From NCBI GenBank assembly GCA_023333565.1, contig JAJKFH010002198.1:806001-870000 (forward strand): a stretch of 64,000 nucleotides of DNA. Direction: 5' to 3'. The stretch is from Puffinus mauretanicus. Its lineage: Eukaryota; Chordata; Aves; Procellariiformes; Procellariidae. Made by a program: the position numbers and the translations under genes. Below, piece after piece: positions 61,569 through 64,000 of the stretch. How positions within the stretch are numbered: position 1 is the stretch's first letter; every line of letters begins with the position of its first letter. The notes under the pieces were generated by a model. It was not told where the DNA came from. It did no database searches and worked only from the letters and a program-made list of their open reading frames with translations.

Positions 61569-64000
61569 TGGTTTTAAAACCTGGTGTCCTTTTTGTGGAC
61601 TTTTCTCTGCACTGTATTAAGAGAGAAACATGTAAGATGACAGAATAGAGTGGGGGCTTGTTAGTGGGGATGAGACCATAATAATGATTAATTATTTTGC
61701 TGTTTGGTGGAGCAGGGAGGGAGGAAAGGGCAAATATACTTCGAACAGTGAAAGAACAGGACATCCAGGAACGATTTACTTTGTTTACTTGATTCTCTGC
61801 TCTTTATCTCCTCCACATAATGGTGTCAACTCCATTAGGGGTAGGAAAAATAATCCTACAACAATGAGGGATACTGAGAACACTGTAACAGATCTCATAC
61901 AGAAAGAGATTATGGTAGAGGGAAATAGAAGATTGGAGGTCTTAAAGGTCTGTTGCTGTTTGTTTCTTGACTTTTTTTCTTAGTGCTCTTTTTTTTGTTT
62001 GCTTGTTATATATCCATGTGTGCTTATAAATTTATTCTCATTGTAAATATCTTTGTTCTTTTGCTGTGATTCAGGGAAAGTCATTTTAACCAAATATTTT
62101 TGAATCAATAAGACTTATTATTAACAATTATTATAAATAGCTAGCACCAGACATTCCAGTCATTGAAAACTTTGAGGAATTGATGTTTTTTCCTTACCTA
62201 ACTCATTCCTGCTTTTCTAGGAAGTGCTTTCATTTTAAAAAAAACCAAAAACCCCATACACAAAACAAAAACTGGAACTGGAATGTCCCTCTTGGTCAGA
62301 GAAAAGTGAGCGAAGCTGAGCCCCTGGGGCCCCCTCCAAGGAGAGCCAGCTGCCTTTGTGGGATGCTTGTGAAAGTGGATACTTCCAGCCTGGCTCTCTT
62401 CATGCTGGAGCTTTGCATGCAGAGTAGGGGATGGTGCTGCTCTTGGTGATATCCCACTCTTCAGTCCTTTACTGTTCACCGTAAAAAGTGTCATTTGGAA
62501 CCATAGACAAGTGCCAAGGAGGGAGATATTTGTCTCTTATTCCTTTTTTGCAGAAATTCAGGGATCTTGACATAGCGAATTTCTTCAAAGCATTGGGCAG
62601 GCAAGGAATGATCTGGGCCAAATATCTTTGTTTCCTATTTCCAAAAATGATAGTAGGGATCAGTTTTGTGAATATAATTTTGAGTTCCTAGAAGCCAAAG
62701 TCAGTACAGTAGTCCCATCTTTACTCATAATGTTACATATTTTCCAGCCAGTAAAGGAATTATCCATCAAGTAAGATTACTTAAGATACAAAAGTTACGA
62801 ATACTGTCATTTAATTCAAATACAGAATTTTATAGGATAAAAAACATGGTATCTAAATTACCTCTCAAGTCTGTCATAAGAAAGAAAGCATAGATCTGAT
62901 ACACTTAATAACTATAATTAACTAGTTTACCTTTATCTCTCTGATTAGCTATGGAGCATAAGCCTCTCTTTATTTTCCTTTATCTCTCTTTAAAGTAGAA
63001 TATAATTCCTATTGTGAATGTCACATTGGTTGTGTTCTCTGTGACAGTGGAATTAACTTGCTTGGCTGAGTGGCAAATCTATTATTTCAACATGTACTCA
63101 CAGTGTAGTTAGAAATTCAGAATGAGCTAAAAATAAATGCTTCCCATATGAGATAATTTCATTTCATGAACTTGTGTCAATTTATAATAGTGCTAATAAA
63201 ACTTTTTCCTTAAGCGTGTCTCATCAGAAGGAGTAAAAGCAAACTCTTTAAAAAAAAAAAAATTTGAAATCTTCTTAATTCGCTTTTTACACTTTATGAA
63301 AGGGAAACTGGCAATTCATCTAACTCATTTAGTATCTCTGGGTTCAGTTGCACCACCTGCCTTTGATTGTAGAATGATTGCTTTATCGGGACTTAATGTC
63401 ATGTTGCTGTAATTGATGGCACATGAACTCTTAGCCTGTCCCAATTTCAGGATGAAATGCTTAAACCTCAGTGGAAAAAGTTTAAGGTAATGTATTTTGC
63501 CTTGTTAATTTGGCTAAGAAAAAACATGCCCTAGGCAGAGTGGTGAGTTTATTATGCTGCAGAACTGCACTTGAGCTCAAATTTGTGTCTTAACAGCCTT
63601 CCTGATGGTGTTTATGTGCCAGTAGCCACATTTTCTTATTTTAAGTCTTTTTTTTGTCTTGTCTCTTTTTGAAAGAATCTTAGAAAAACAATGAAAGACT
63701 ATGTGCAAGAAGGTTGAGCTGACTGTACATATGATCATGTGATGTGCCAAAAATGACATATGCAAACACTGGGAAAAAAATTTCTTCACAACTTTTAAAT
63801 TTCATTTAGTTTATCTTAAAGCCTTATTAGCAATATTAGATAAAACACTTTCTTGAAAGAAATGTGATTTTTGTAGTTGATGCTGTGTTTTAGGTTACTT
63901 AACAGAGTATGTCACTAGTATATTTTTTTCCCCACAGTTACTAAAGTATGAAAATAAATTATAGTTACTTTTAAACATAACAGAGGCATTACCATTTGTA
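61569..64000. other. Unique AT-rich non-coding sequence
   Basis: No gene or recognised element. A strong acceptor-like tract (CTTATTCCTTTTTTGCAG ending 62552) is followed by an open frame to 62691 without a good donor, and a second one (TTTTTTTCCCCACAG at about 63938) is followed by no open segment. Both are treated as chance signals. Confidence 0.55.

Noticed and set aside
62553..62691. Open frame behind a strong acceptor
   Set aside because: No adequate donor, the latter half is hydrophobic and AT-driven, and no family is recognised.
1..64000. CRISPR arrays, operons, tRNA, rRNA and bacterial-type elements
   Set aside because: None seen. The sequence is vertebrate-type, and simple repeats here are homopolymers or short tandem units without regular spacers.

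Overview
The window looks like AT-rich (roughly 40% G+C by eye) non-coding bird genomic DNA. The main evidence is the mobile-element content: several CR1 (chicken repeat 1) LINE copies, some with the avian-type octamer tail (repeated ATTCTATG), and two solo LTRs that match, from memory, LTR families widespread in birds. A neoavian bird is the most likely source, but this is inference. No complete protein-coding host gene is visible. The window is best read as a long intron or intergenic stretch.

Layout. 594-2903: a solo endogenous-retrovirus LTR on the minus strand with near-matching 5-bp flanking repeats, split by a plus-strand CR1 (789-2005). 2904-12867: unique AT-rich DNA. About 12868-13340: a very old, decayed CR1 on the minus strand. 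15928-16011: a splice-flanked, exon-like open segment. 16035-17170: a minus-strand CR1 only 23 bp past that segment's donor. 24240-24799: a second solo LTR, plus strand, also with near-matching 5-bp flanks. 27249-27386: a very small, very dense CpG cluster. 32901-33532: a short plus-strand CR1 of the same type as the first. 34957-35041: a second exon-like segment whose entry phase fits the exit phase of the one at 15928-16011. 49050-49640: a GC-rich block. About 49870-50835: an ancient CR1 on the minus strand. 58365 to about 61568: a 3.2-kb CR1 on the minus strand covering the end of ORF1 (esterase domain) and nearly all of ORF2 (endonuclease and reverse transcriptase), broken by stops and frameshifts.

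How it fits together. No recognisable CR1 copy here looks able to move by itself, because all are truncated at the 5' end and disrupted. Both LTRs are solo LTRs with no internal retroviral genes between paired copies. The only hints of a host gene are the two phase-compatible exon-like segments at 15.9 and 35.0 kb on the plus strand. Their protein could not be recognised, and chance pseudo-exons are common in vertebrate introns, so they are offered as candidates only. I found no CRISPR array, operon, tRNA, rRNA or novel multi-gene system. The rest is unique sequence with simple repeats (poly-A/T, a pyrimidine tract, a G-rich tract, GTT repeats).
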